In this document: one piece after another, positions 53,761-61,749 of the stretch
Layout: the number at the start of each line of letters is the position of its first letter
How positions within the stretch are numbered: the first letter of the stretch is position 1
Origin: Ramlibacter cellulosilyticus
Lineage (GTDB): Bacteria; Pseudomonadota; Gammaproteobacteria; Burkholderiales; Burkholderiaceae_C
Direction: 5' to 3'
DNA: 64,000 bases
Assembly: GCF_014297465.1 (NCBI RefSeq)
Contig: NZ_JACORT010000013.1
Location: 1-64,000 of the forward strand
Notes under the pieces: generated by a model
The model's input: only the letters and a program-made list of their open reading frames with translations
What the model was told of the DNA's origin: nothing
Databases searched by the model: none
Translations under genes and position numbers: made by a program

Positions 53761-53780
53761 GTTCGCTCCTTGGCTTGCGA

Positions 53781-54761
53781 TTACTTGTGCACTTCGAGGC
53801 CGGCGGCCTTCACGAGCGCGGCGTTGCTCTTGATCTCTTCGCGGATGTACGCGTCGAATTCCTTCGGCTCCAGCGTCCAGGCATCGGCGCCGAGCGCGGC
53901 GAAGCGCTCCTTGACCTCGGGCGTGGCCAGCGCCTTGACGACTTCGTCCTGGAGGCGCTCGACGATGGCCGAGGGCGTCTTCGCCGGGGCGAACATGCCG
54001 ATCCAGAAGTTGAATTCCGAACCCGGCACGCCGGCCTCGGCCGTCGTCGGCACCTGGGGCAGGGCCGCGGCGCGCTTGGGCGAGCCGACCGCCAGCGGCA
54101 CCAGCTGGCCATTGCGGATCTGGCCGATCACGGGGGCGATCGGGGAGAAGTAGTAGTCCACCCGGCCGGACATCACCTCGGTGACCGCCTCGGCGGAGCC
54201 CTTGAACGGCACGTTGACCGCATCGATCTTCGCGGCCAGCTTGAACTTCTCGGCGTTCAGGTGCGTGGCGCTGCCCTGGCCGGCGGAGGCGAAGTTCATC
54301 TTGCCGGGGTTGGCGCGCGCGGCGCTGAGCAGTTCGCCCAGGGTCTTGATGTTCTTGGCGGGCGCGATCACCAGCACGTTGGGCGTGGAGGAGATCGGCG
54401 TGATCGGCGTGAAGTCCGCCAGCGTGTCGAACGGCAGCTTCGCGAAGGTGTGCGGGCTGACCGTGTGCGACGACGAGTGGATCATGATCGTGTAGCCGTC
54501 CGGCGCGGCGGCGGCGACCTGCGCCTGGCCGATGGTGCCGCTGGCGCCGCCCTTGTTCTCCACGACCACCGGCTGGCCCAGGCTCTGCGCCATCTTGTCG
54601 CTGATGGCGCGGGCGATGATGTCCGTGGTGCTGCCCGCGGCGAAGGGCACGATCACCCGGATCGGCTTGTTCGGGTAGCCGGACTGGGCGAAGGCGCCCA
54701 GCGGCGCGGCGATGGCGAGCGCGGCCAGGGTGAGGGCGAGGGTGCGGCGGGTGGCTTGCAA
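53781..54761 (-). CDS. Bug-family substrate-binding protein heading a catabolic unit
   Basis: 326 residues: signal peptide (LALTLAALAIAAPLGAFAQS), then IRVIVPFAAGSTTDIIARAI and VVVENKGGASGTIGQAQV. First gene of a unit with Gfo/Idh/MocA, DUF993 and isomerase genes, so the ligand is probably that pathway's substrate. A TetR-type operator candidate lies 24 bp before its start, and GGAGAC is a near ribosome site. Confidence 0.9.
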   Translation of the reverse strand: MQATRRTLALTLAALAIAAPLGAFAQSGYPNKPIRVIVPFAAGSTTDIIARAISDKMAQSLGQPVVVENKGGASGTIGQAQVAAAAPDGYTIMIHSSSHTVSPHTFAKLPFDTLADFTPITPISSTPNVLVIAPAKNIKTLGELLSAARANPGKMNFASAGQGSATHLNAEKFKLAAKIDAVNVPFKGSAEAVTEVMSGRVDYYFSPIAPVIGQIRNGQLVPLAVGSPKRAAALPQVPTTAEAGVPGSEFNFWIGMFAPAKTPSAIVERLQDEVVKALATPEVKERFAALGADAWTLEPKEFDAYIREEIKSNAALVKAAGLEVHK

Positions 54762-54784
54762 GGCTTGTCTCCTTTGCGGTGGTT

Positions 54785-54804
54785 AATTCACTAGTTGGTG
54801 AATT
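54785..54804. promoter_or_regulatory. Candidate TetR operator before the Bug-led unit
   Basis: AATTCAC-TAGTTG-GTGAATT, a 7-6-7 perfect inverted repeat. Read on the minus strand it begins ATAATTCACCAA, which recurs exactly at 55504 between tetR and the ThDP gene. Confidence 0.7.
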
Positions 54805-54846
54805 ATAGGGAAGACCTTGCCGCTGGCAAGCCCCGGGTTTCTCCGG

Positions 54847-55497
54847 TCAGGCGTTCAGCAGGTAGCCGAGGATCACGTCCGTCATGTGCGACAGGCGCTC
54901 GGCCCGCGCCTTGGGCGCGAGCAGGTCCCGGCCGAAGATGGCCTGCAGGGTGTGGCTGTTGGAGAGGTAGAAGTAGGCGAGGCCGGCGATCGACACGTAC
55001 AGCTGCACGGGGTCGACGCCGCCGCGGAAGACGCCTTCCTTGCGCCCGCGCTCCAGCACCGCGGCCAGCGTCTCGATCACCGGCGAGTTGAGCTCGCGGG
55101 CGCGCTTCGATTCCGAGAGGTGCCGCGCCTTGTGCAGGTTGGCGCTGTTCAGCAGCGTGATGAACTCGGGATGCTCGCGGTAGTAGTCCCAGGTGAACTC
55201 GATGAGGCGCTTCACCGCGGTGGCGGGCTCCAGCTCGGTGAGACGCAGCTTGCGTTCCTCGTCGCGGATGTCGCGGTACACCTGCTCCAGCACCGCCTGG
55301 AACAGCTTCTCCTTGTCCTCGAAGTAGTAGTAGATGAGGCGCTTGTTCAGCCCCGCGCGTTCCGCGATGCGGTCCACGCGCGCGCCCCCGAGGCCGTACT
55401 CGGCGAATTCGTCGCGCGCCGCTGCTAGGATGGTGTTCTGCGAGCGGTCGGCGTCGCGCACGCGTTCTTCGCCGGCGGGGCTGGGGTCTCGGGCCAT
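54847..55497 (-). CDS. TetR-family transcriptional regulator
   Basis: 216 residues: N-terminal TetR DNA-binding domain (about 20-68, TILAAARDEFAEYGLGGARV, IAERAGLNKRLIYYYFEDKE) and a helical ligand-binding domain with a TetR_C-like tail. Lies between the minus-strand Bug-led unit (its downstream neighbour) and the divergent ThDP enzyme. The same operator-like sequence stands before both target units, so it probably controls both and itself. Confidence 0.92.
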   Translation of the reverse strand: MARDPSPAGEERVRDADRSQNTILAAARDEFAEYGLGGARVDRIAERAGLNKRLIYYYFEDKEKLFQAVLEQVYRDIRDEERKLRLTELEPATAVKRLIEFTWDYYREHPEFITLLNSANLHKARHLSESKRARELNSPVIETLAAVLERGRKEGVFRGGVDPVQLYVSIAGLAYFYLSNSHTLQAIFGRDLLAPKARAERLSHMTDVILGYLLNA

Positions 55498-55503
55498 GGT
55501 CCC

Positions 55504-55524
55504 ATAATTCACCAAACAGTTAAT
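55504..55524. promoter_or_regulatory. Candidate TetR operator between tetR and the ThDP gene
   Basis: ATAATTCACCAAACAGTTAA with TTCAC/GTTAA arms. The first 12 bases are identical to the minus-strand reading of the site at 54785-54804. It lies 7 bp from the tetR start and 13 bp from the ThDP gene start, so it can govern both. Confidence 0.65.
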
Positions 55525-55536
55525 CGAGTCAAGCCT

Positions 55537-57243
55537 ATGTCGCAAGAGAAGCAGCTCGCCGGCCACCTCATCGTCGAGTGCCTGGTCGCCCAGGGCGTCA
55601 CCACGGCCTTCGGCGTGCCCGGCGAGAGTTACCTCGCCGTGCTGGACGGCTTCCACAAGTACCGCGAGCAGATCCGCTTCGTGATCAACCGGCAGGAGGG
55701 CGGCGCCGCCTTCATGGCCGAGGCGCACGGCAAGATGACGGGGCGCCCGGGCATCTGCTTCGTGACGCGCGGGCCCGGCGCCACCAACGCCTCGATCGGC
55801 GTGCACACGGCGTTCCAGGACTCCACGCCCATGGTCCTGTTCGTCGGCGACGTGGCGAGCGACCAGCGCGACCGCGAGGCCTTCCAGGAAGTCGAGTACG
55901 CCAACTTCTTCGGGCCCAGCACCAAGGGCATGGCCAAGCGCGTGGAGCGCATCGACGACCCGGACCGCATCCCCGAGTACGTCGCGCGTGCCTTCGCCAC
56001 CGCCATGAACGGCCGTCCGGGCCCCGTGGTGCTGGTGCTGCCCGAGGACATGCTCGTGAAATCCACCGCGGCCCGTCCGACGGCGCGCGTGGAGGCGGTG
56101 GAAGCCTGGAGCGACCCCGGCGCGCTGCGCACCCTGCGCGAGATGCTGCTGGCCGCGAAGAAGCCGTTCGTGATCGCCGGCGGCGGTGGCTGGACGCCGC
56201 AGTCCGCGCAGGCCCTGCAGCGCTTCGCCGAGAACTGGAAGCTGCCGGTGGGCAATGCCTTCCGCTTCCAGGACACCTTCGACAACCACCATCCGCAGTA
56301 CGCGGGCGACGTGGGCATCGGCATCAACCCGAAACTGGCGGCGCGCGTGCGCGAGAGCGACCTCGTCATCGCCATCGGCCCGCGCCTCGGCGAGATGACC
56401 ACGGGCGGCTACACCTTGCTCACGCCCCCGAAGGCGGCGCAGAAGCTCGTGCACATCCACGCGAGCGCCGAGGAGCTGAACCGCGTGTACCAGGCGGACC
56501 TCGCGATCAACGCCACGATGAACGCGGCGGCGCGTTCGCTGGAAGTCCTCACCGCGCCCCCCGAAGTGCCTTGGGCGGCCTGGACCGAGGCGGCGCACGC
56601 CGACTACGAAGCCAACCTGCAGCCGCAGCAGCTGCCGGGTGCCATCGACATGCCCGCGATCGTGGCGACGCTGCAGAAGCACCTGCCGGCCGATGCGCTC
56701 ATCACCAACGGGGCCGGCAACTTCGCGTCCTGGACGCACCGCTTCTTCCGCCACCACGGCCTCGCCAAGGGCCACAAGACGCAGCTCGCGCCGACCTCCG
56801 GGGCGATGGGCTACGGCGTGCCGGCGGGCATCGCGGCGAACCTGGTGTCCGGCCGCGTGGCGCTCACGATGGCCGGCGACGGCGACTTCCTCATGACCGG
56901 CCAGGAACTCGCGACGGCCTCGCAGTTCGGCGGCAAGTCCATCATCGTGCTGCTGAACAACGGCATGTACGGCACGATCCGCATGCACCAGGAGCGCGAG
57001 TACCCGACGCACGTCGAGGGCGCGGGCACGCAACTGGCCAACCCCGACTTCGTCGCGCTCGCCAAGGCCTACGGCTACGAAGGCACGCGCATCACGCGCA
57101 CGGAGGAGTTCGAGCCGGCCCTGGTCGCGGCGCTGCAGCGCAGGCAGGGCACGGTGATCGAGGTGATGCTGGATCCGGAAGTGATCACCACGCGCGGGAC
57201 GCTGAGCGCGATCCGCGATGCGGCGCTGAAGAAGGCCGGCTGA
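55537..57243 (+). CDS. Thiamine diphosphate-dependent enzyme, acetolactate synthase-like
   Basis: 568 residues in three parts: pyrimidine-binding domain with catalytic Glu54 (NRQEGGAAFMAEA), central nucleotide-fold domain, and ThDP-binding domain with GDGDFLMTG (from 447) to NNGMYG. It resembles acetolactate synthase large subunits and related decarboxylases but lacks a small-subunit gene nearby, so a catabolic alpha-keto acid decarboxylase or carboligase is likelier. Shares its control region with tetR; the shared operator ties it to the Bug/Gfo/DUF993 unit. Confidence 0.88.
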   Translation: MSQEKQLAGHLIVECLVAQGVTTAFGVPGESYLAVLDGFHKYREQIRFVINRQEGGAAFMAEAHGKMTGRPGICFVTRGPGATNASIGVHTAFQDSTPMVLFVGDVASDQRDREAFQEVEYANFFGPSTKGMAKRVERIDDPDRIPEYVARAFATAMNGRPGPVVLVLPEDMLVKSTAARPTARVEAVEAWSDPGALRTLREMLLAAKKPFVIAGGGGWTPQSAQALQRFAENWKLPVGNAFRFQDTFDNHHPQYAGDVGIGINPKLAARVRESDLVIAIGPRLGEMTTGGYTLLTPPKAAQKLVHIHASAEELNRVYQADLAINATMNAAARSLEVLTAPPEVPWAAWTEAAHADYEANLQPQQLPGAIDMPAIVATLQKHLPADALITNGAGNFASWTHRFFRHHGLAKGHKTQLAPTSGAMGYGVPAGIAANLVSGRVALTMAGDGDFLMTGQELATASQFGGKSIIVLLNNGMYGTIRMHQEREYPTHVEGAGTQLANPDFVALAKAYGYEGTRITRTEEFEPALVAALQRRQGTVIEVMLDPEVITTRGTLSAIRDAALKKAG

Positions 57244-57253
57244 GGGGTTGCAG

Positions 57254-57287
57254 GGTGGGGTGAGCGAGCGAAGCGGCGAACCCCACC
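57254..57287. repeat. Palindrome, GGTGGGGT type
   Basis: GGTGGGGT and ACCCCACC arms around an 18-nt centre with its own partial pairing (GCGAGCGAAGCGGCG). Lies between the convergent ThDP and DCC genes, whose stops are 53 bp apart. Confidence 0.65.
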
Positions 57288-57295
57288 GGGCGGCC

Positions 57296-57685
57296 TCAGT
57301 CCAGGAACCGCCGCTCGCATTGCGCCGGGGGCACCAGGCACGTCTCGCTGCGCCCGAACAGCCGGTAACGGTTGCGCGCGACCAGCCGGTATGCCGCATC
57401 GCGCAAGGGCGCCGGCACCAGCCACCCCAGCCACGCGGCGCGCCACGGCCAGCCCAGGCCGTGCAGCACGCGCAGGATGGCAGCCGTCTGCTGCCAGCTG
57501 CGCGCGCCGTCGACGAGCAGCAGCGTCTGCAGGTTGTCCACCGGCAGGCCCGCCTCGTGCAGCAGCGCGCGGCCGGTCGGCCCCTGGATGGAGGCGAAGC
57601 GGAACACGCCGCGCCTGTCGTGCTTCAGCAGGAAGCGCACCCAGCCGCTGCACAGCAGGCACTGGGCATCGAACACCACGATCAC
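57296..57685 (-). CDS. DCC-family thiol-disulfide oxidoreductase-like protein (DUF393)
   Basis: 129 residues with the DxxCxxC signature DAQCLLC at 6-12 and the trailing FRFASIQG and PAPLRDAAYRLVARNRYRLFG segments of the family. Thought to act as a thiol redox protein; substrates unknown. GTG start at 57685 overlaps the DUF4166 stop (GTGA), third gene of a coupled trio. Confidence 0.88.
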   Translation of the reverse strand: MIVVFDAQCLLCSGWVRFLLKHDRRGVFRFASIQGPTGRALLHEAGLPVDNLQTLLLVDGARSWQQTAAILRVLHGLGWPWRAAWLGWLVPAPLRDAAYRLVARNRYRLFGRSETCLVPPAQCERRFLD

Positions 57686-58229
57686 GTCGGATCCTCCAGC
57701 GAGGGCAGCTGCAGCCAGCCGCGGTAGCCCGCGACGCGCCCCAGCAGCGGCACCGTCGCTTCCACGTGGAAGTGCAGCACGCCCGGCTCGCCGCGTTCTT
57801 CCGCCAGCACCCGCGGCAGGAGCCAGCGAGGGCAGGGCAGGCGCAGGAACTGCAGCCGCACGAGGCGCATGCGCAGGCTCGCCTCGCTGCGCACGAGCGC
57901 GAAGGTGAGGCGCGCCGGGCCGAGGTCCTCGACCACGCAGGCGTCGCCGCTCAGCCGCGAGCGCATCGTCCGGCCGGGGAAGTGGCGCGTCCAGGTCTCG
58001 GCCGCGGGGGCCGCGGCGAGCTCGAAGCGCAAGGGGCCGCTGTGGGCCCGCTGCGGCGCGCCGCCAGGCACCACGCGAGCAGGCGGGCCGCGGCCGAAGC
58101 CGGCGGCTGCGTCTCCACCCAGCCGTGCAGCACGTGCTGCCCGGACAGCGAATGGAAGCGGCGCAAGGACGGTGCGAGCAGGGCGAACTCGGCGCCGAGC
58201 ACGCGCTGGTACAGCGAGCGCTCCGTCAT
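57682..58229 (-). pseudogene. DUF4166 protein gene, interrupted by a frameshift
   Basis: From ATG 58229 the frame reads MTERSLYQRVLGAEFALLAP and runs to about LLAWCLAARRSG, then departs into non-family sequence and stops at 57951 (92 residues). The expected DUF4166 continuation (GPLRFEL, WTRHFPGRTMRSRL, CPRWLLPRVLAEE, VAGYRGWLQL) is in another frame down to the stop at 57682. The span is 548 nt, one short of a multiple of three, so one base is missing near 58025-58045, in a run of G and C. It overlaps its neighbours by 4 nt on both sides. Either a recent pseudogene or an assembly error. Confidence 0.82.
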
Positions 58230-59335
58230 GCCGAAGTCTCCGTCGCGATGTGGAGGCCCTCGGCTTCCCGCAGGATCTCCTGCAGGGACAGCAGCCCCAC
58301 GCAGGGCTGCGCGCCCGCGGGCAAGGGCGTGCCGGCGGCCAGCTTGCGCACCAGCGCCGCTGCTGCGAGCGTCGGCACGTACGGCCCGTCGCCGTGCGTG
58401 GCCACGAGCTGCCACGTGCGCTCCACCGGGGTCCCGTCCGCGGCCAGCCCACGCACGCGCACGTGCATGGCGCCGGCATCGCTGCCCCAGTGCCGGAAGA
58501 CGTCCGACGCGCGCTTCAGCAGCCGCGCATGACGGCTCCAGTCGCGCACGAGGCCGCGCCGCGCGCACCAGGCGAGGAAGTTCATGCCCCGGTGCAGGAA
58601 GCCGAGTTCCAGGCCGGCACCGAAGGCGACGCTCGGCGTGCCGGCGTAGCGCGCCGGCAGCACGGCGAGGTCGGGCACGTCGCAGGGCGACAGCAGCCGC
58701 TCGCCGACGGGTGCCGGGTAGCGATGGCGCCGGCTGCCGGACCACCCCGTGACGCCGGCGGCTCCCGCGGGCAGCGGCTGCCCGCAATAGCTCAGGATCG
58801 CCTTGACCGTGGAGAGGCCCCGGTCCGTGCGGTTGCCGGGGCTGATGCCGATGTCGATCGCGTGCACGGCCTGCAGACCGCGCGCCAGGTGGTCGGCCGC
58901 GGCGGAGGACAACGCGGGCACCGAGCTGGCGCCGCTCGCGACGCACACGCCCGCCGCCTGCGCGGCCCCGTGCAGGGCCGTGATGCCCGCCACGTAGGCA
59001 CGGCCGTCCGCCAGGTCGATGGCATGGCAGCCGGCCGCGACGGCTGCCTGCGGGACGCGGTCATCGTGGCGCTGGAAGGGGCCGGTGGCGTTCACCAGGA
59101 CCTGGGGTGCGACGCGGCGCAACTGCGCCTCCAGGCGGGCTTCCTGCGCGTCCAGGGCCAGCGGTTCCAGCCGGGCCGCCGATGCGCCCTGCAGGGCCTG
59201 CACGAGCCCCGCTGCGGCCTCCGCCGACCGGCCGGCCACCAGCACGTGCAAGCCCGGCTGGCGTGCGAGCCGGCGCACGAGCCGCTGCCCGAAGAAGCCG
59301 TAGCCCCCGATCACCAGCACGCGGCACTGCGACAT
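58226..59335 (-). CDS. Saccharopine dehydrogenase-like NAD(P)-binding protein
   Basis: 369 residues: Rossmann motif GGYGFFG at 10-16, conserved VNATGPFQRHD and CHAIDLADGR, and a long C-terminal domain. Related to saccharopine dehydrogenase/trans-acting enoyl reductase-like proteins; reaction unknown. Leads a coupled trio with DUF4166 (4-nt overlap) and DCC, an arrangement I recall from other beta-proteobacteria. Confidence 0.87.
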   Translation of the reverse strand: MSQCRVLVIGGYGFFGQRLVRRLARQPGLHVLVAGRSAEAAAGLVQALQGASAARLEPLALDAQEARLEAQLRRVAPQVLVNATGPFQRHDDRVPQAAVAAGCHAIDLADGRAYVAGITALHGAAQAAGVCVASGASSVPALSSAAADHLARGLQAVHAIDIGISPGNRTDRGLSTVKAILSYCGQPLPAGAAGVTGWSGSRRHRYPAPVGERLLSPCDVPDLAVLPARYAGTPSVAFGAGLELGFLHRGMNFLAWCARRGLVRDWSRHARLLKRASDVFRHWGSDAGAMHVRVRGLAADGTPVERTWQLVATHGDGPYVPTLAAAALVRKLAAGTPLPAGAQPCVGLLSLQEILREAEGLHIATETSA

Positions 59336-59365
59336 GCGTCCAGTCTAGCGGGACGGCGGCACCAA

Positions 59366-59396
59366 AGAAAAACGCCGGCGGAAGCCGGCGTTTTCA
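59366..59396 (-). terminator. Terminator after the SWIB/H1-like gene
   Basis: AACGCCGGC-GGAA-GCCGGCGTT stem with A-run and T-run flanks. It lies 18 bp past the stop at 59414 on the minus strand and 31 bp from the start of the saccharopine dehydrogenase-like gene. Confidence 0.9.
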
Positions 59397-59413
59397 GCGA
59401 TCGGGAAGCCCGA

Positions 59414-59881
59414 TTACTTGACGTGCTTGCCGATCAGGCCAGCCATCTCGAACATCGACACCTGGCCCTTGCCGAACAGAGCACGGAGCTTGTCGTCGGC
59501 GTTGACCATGCGCTTGTTCTGCTGGTCCTGCAGCTTGTTCTTCTTGATGTAGGCCCACAGCTTGGACACGATCTCGGTGCGCGGCAGGGGGTTGGAACCC
59601 ACCACGGCGGACAGGGACGCGTCCGGGGTCAGCGGCTTCATGAACGCCGCGTTCGGCGTGCGCTTCTTCGCGGGGGCCTTGGCGGCCTTCTTCGCGGGAG
59701 CGGCCTTCTTCGCCGGAGCCGCCTTCTTCGCAGTTGCCTTCTTGGCCGGGGCCGCCTTCTTGGCCGGGGCCTTCTTCGCTGCGGCCTTCTTCGCCGGAGC
59801 CGCCTTCTTCGCGGCAGCCTTCTTCGCCGGAGCCGCCTTCTTCGCCGGCGCCTTCTTCGCCGCCTTCTTTGCAGTTGCCAT
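59414..59881 (-). CDS. Histone H1-like protein with C-terminal SWIB/MDM2 domain
   Basis: 155 residues from ATG 59881 (AAGGA 8 nt upstream). Residues 3-70 are about a dozen AKKAA/PAKK units, a Lys/Ala/Pro tail like histone H1 and bacterial H1 mimics. Residues about 72-155 form a SWIB domain (AFMKPLTPDASLSAVVG, TEIVSKLWAYIKKNKLQD, KRMVNADDKLRALFGK). It probably coats or bends DNA. The coding repeats are near-identical GCC/TTC-rich units, prone to copy-number change. Followed by a strong terminator. Confidence 0.92.
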   Translation of the reverse strand: MATAKKAAKKAPAKKAAPAKKAAAKKAAPAKKAAAKKAPAKKAAPAKKATAKKAAPAKKAAPAKKAAKAPAKKRTPNAAFMKPLTPDASLSAVVGSNPLPRTEIVSKLWAYIKKNKLQDQQNKRMVNADDKLRALFGKGQVSMFEMAGLIGKHVK

Positions 59882-60234
59882 GATCGATTTCCTTCTAGAA
59901 GTTGATGAATCACACCAGCGAAACACTGCACTCACTGGCAGTGCGGATGCTAAGGGAGAAAAGGGACGCGTCAAAGGGGAAACGACGGTTTTTCACTCGG
60001 AGATGTTGCTTTTTCTCTAAGGGGAACACCCCGTTTTCCCTCTGGAGATGAGCCATCCGCCCTCTGGAGCGCGCCTGCGGACGCGCGATGCGAGCCTGCG
60101 AGAGCGTCTCTCCAGAGGAGAAACGAGGCGCGCCCACTGCTCACGCACTGCGAGAGGAAGCGCGATCAACATCGCGCCGCCACTGGAGATTTCGCTCTCG
60201 CGGCAGCTCCGTGCGCGGCGCGCGAAGCGCTGCG
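59882..60234. other. 353-bp region between the SWIB/H1-like gene and the EamA gene
   Basis: No credible gene. On the minus strand it holds the promoter at 59947-59974. Several CTCTGGAG or CTCCAGAG words recur (about 60041, 60061, 60111), and GCGCGAT-CAAC-ATCGCGC forms a hairpin at 60160-60177. The purpose of these words is not clear. Confidence 0.6.
59947..59974 (-). promoter_or_regulatory. Probable promoter of the SWIB/H1-like gene
   Basis: On the minus strand TTGACG (59974-59969), 16 bp, then TAGCAT (59952-59947), 66 bp before the start codon. The -35 element matches the sigma-70 consensus in five of six positions and the -10 in four. Confidence 0.5.
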
Positions 60235-61146
60235 CTAGCTCCTGCGCGGGGCCGTCGCGAGCACCACGCCCGCGAGCGCGGAGGCGAAAGCGAGCATCTG
60301 CACCGCACCGAGCGACTCCCCGAGCACCAGCACGCCCACCAGCGCAGCGGAAACCGGCAGCATGGCGGTGAACACGCCGGCCTGCGCCGCGGGCACCACC
60401 TTCAGTCCGGTCATCCAGAGCCACACCGTCCACACGCTCGCGGCGAGCGCGTAGAACACGAGCAGCACCCAGGCGCCGGGGGCGACAGCGGCGAAGTCGA
60501 AGCGCAGAGCGGCGTACACGCCGAAGGGCGTCACGAGGGCGAAACCCCAGAGGTTGATGAGCGAGGTGATGCGCTTGGGCCCCAGCACGCCCGTGAGCGC
60601 CTTGCCGATCACGGCATACGACGCCTCGCAGACCACCGCGCCCAGCACGAGCAGGTTGCCGAGCCACGCGAGGCTGCTGCCTTGCTCCGCACCGGCGGGC
60701 GCGTGGGCGGGCTTCGCGAAGGCGAGCAGCCCGATGCCGGCCGCGGCGCACGCGATGGCCGTCCACGTGCGCGCCGTGATGCGTTCGCGCAGGAAGATCC
60801 AGCTCAGGAGCGCCACCGTGGCGGGAATGGCGGCCATGATCACGCCGGCCGACACTGCGCTGGTCAGGCTCACGCCGAACAGCATGCACAGCGAGAACAG
60901 GAAGTTGCCGAGGAAGGACTCGAGGAACAGGAGGCGCTTCGTGCGCGCGGTGAGCGGCGCCTCGTTCGCCGGCTTGCGCAGCCAGTGCAGCATGGCGAGG
61001 CCGCCGATGCCGAAGCGCAGCCATGCGAGCAGGAAGACCGGGAAGGCGGCCGCGAGCGGCTTGGAGAGGGCGACGTAGCTGCCCACCAGCGACATGCTGA
61101 GCGCGAGGCAGGCGTAGGCGAGGGGCCGGCTCGGAACGAGGCTCAT
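60235..61146 (-). CDS. EamA/DMT-superfamily transporter
   Basis: 303 residues with ten predicted membrane helices in two EamA repeats (first about 8-140, second about 160-295). Markers: SKPLAAAFPVFLLAWLRFGI, VIMAAIPATVALLSWIFLRE and the parallel VFTAMLPVSAALVGVLVLGE. Probably exports amino acids or metabolites. Start at ATG 61146; an upstream in-frame extension would run across the GGCT gene. Divergent from the GGCT-like gene with 30 bp between starts. Confidence 0.9.
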   Translation of the reverse strand: MSLVPSRPLAYACLALSMSLVGSYVALSKPLAAAFPVFLLAWLRFGIGGLAMLHWLRKPANEAPLTARTKRLLFLESFLGNFLFSLCMLFGVSLTSAVSAGVIMAAIPATVALLSWIFLRERITARTWTAIACAAAGIGLLAFAKPAHAPAGAEQGSSLAWLGNLLVLGAVVCEASYAVIGKALTGVLGPKRITSLINLWGFALVTPFGVYAALRFDFAAVAPGAWVLLVFYALAASVWTVWLWMTGLKVVPAAQAGVFTAMLPVSAALVGVLVLGESLGAVQMLAFASALAGVVLATAPRRS

Positions 61147-61176
61147 CGACAATGGCGGGCGCGAAAACGCCGGATC

Positions 61177-61578
61177 ATGCCTCAAGCCCCCGAACGCCAC
61201 GTCTTCGTCTACGGCACGCTGCGCCGCGGCGGCCGCAACGACATCAACCGCCTGCAGCCCCCGCCGGAGTACGTCGGCATGGGCGAGGTGCGCGGCGTGC
61301 TGTACCACATCGACTGGTATCCGGGCCTCACGCTCGGGGGCGAGGAAGCCGTCACCGTCGTGGGCGAGGTGTACCGCATCACGCCCGAACTCGAGGCGGT
61401 GCTCGACGAGATCGAGCAGATCGTGCCCGGCGCCGACAGCGAGTACTTCAAGCGCGAGGTCGACATCGCGGTGCAGGGCGGGACCGTGACCTGCCTGGTG
61501 TACGAGGTGAACCCGGCGCGCGTGAAGGACCGGCAGGTGATCGGCCACGGCGACTGGATCGTGTTTCACACATCGTGA
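61177..61578 (+). CDS. Gamma-glutamylcyclotransferase-like (YtfP/GGCT) protein
   Basis: 133 residues with the GGCT fold opening VFVYGTLRRGGRN and the conserved YPGLTLGGEEAVTVVGEVY and LDEIEQI segments. Members cleave gamma-glutamyl amines or have unknown activity. Divergent from the EamA gene and followed by the aceA control region. Confidence 0.88.
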   Translation: MPQAPERHVFVYGTLRRGGRNDINRLQPPPEYVGMGEVRGVLYHIDWYPGLTLGGEEAVTVVGEVYRITPELEAVLDEIEQIVPGADSEYFKREVDIAVQGGTVTCLVYEVNPARVKDRQVIGHGDWIVFHTS

Positions 61579-61584
61579 AAGGCA

Positions 61585-61662
61585 TTCCGCATTGCGGGAT
61601 TGGTCGATGGTGCGGCGCCGCAAAATTTCTCAATACAAGAAAGCAGATGCCGCATTGCGGAA
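61585..61662. promoter_or_regulatory. Paired CCGCATTGCGG operators upstream of aceA
   Basis: TTCCGCATTGCGGGA (61585-61599) and TGCCGCATTGCGGAA (61648-61662) share an 11-bp core, CCGCATTGCGG, a near-palindrome. Their starts are 63 bp apart, six helical turns, so two bound dimers would face the same side. The palindrome type resembles IclR-family sites. Confidence 0.6.
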
Positions 61663-61703
61663 AGGCTCTTGCAAGTCATTGATTCCTCTGCAGAAAATAT
61701 TTA

Positions 61704-61749
61704 GTCTTGTATAAGACACAAGAGCCCCACGAAGTCTTCTACAAGACTT
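61704..61749. promoter_or_regulatory. Paired GTCTT-N4-AAGAC operators upstream of aceA
   Basis: GTCTTGTATAAGAC (61704-61717) and GTCTTCTACAAGAC (61734-61747, extending to a perfect AAGTCTT/AAGACTT repeat at 61732-61749). The boxes are 30 bp apart. They resemble the TCTTATATAAGA sites of GntR-type TCA-cycle regulators in Burkholderiales as I recall them. A weaker relative, CTCTTGCAAGTC, lies near 61666-61677. Confidence 0.6.

Noticed and set aside
55537..57243. Acetolactate synthase of branched-chain amino acid synthesis (ilvB)
   Set aside because: No ilvN or ilvC gene follows and the gene is tied to a TetR-controlled catabolic set, so a biosynthetic name was not given.
59660..59880. Short-period repeats that could be taken for a CRISPR or satellite array
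   Set aside because: The units are in frame and code for AKK/PAKK repeats of the H1-like protein; there are no spacers.
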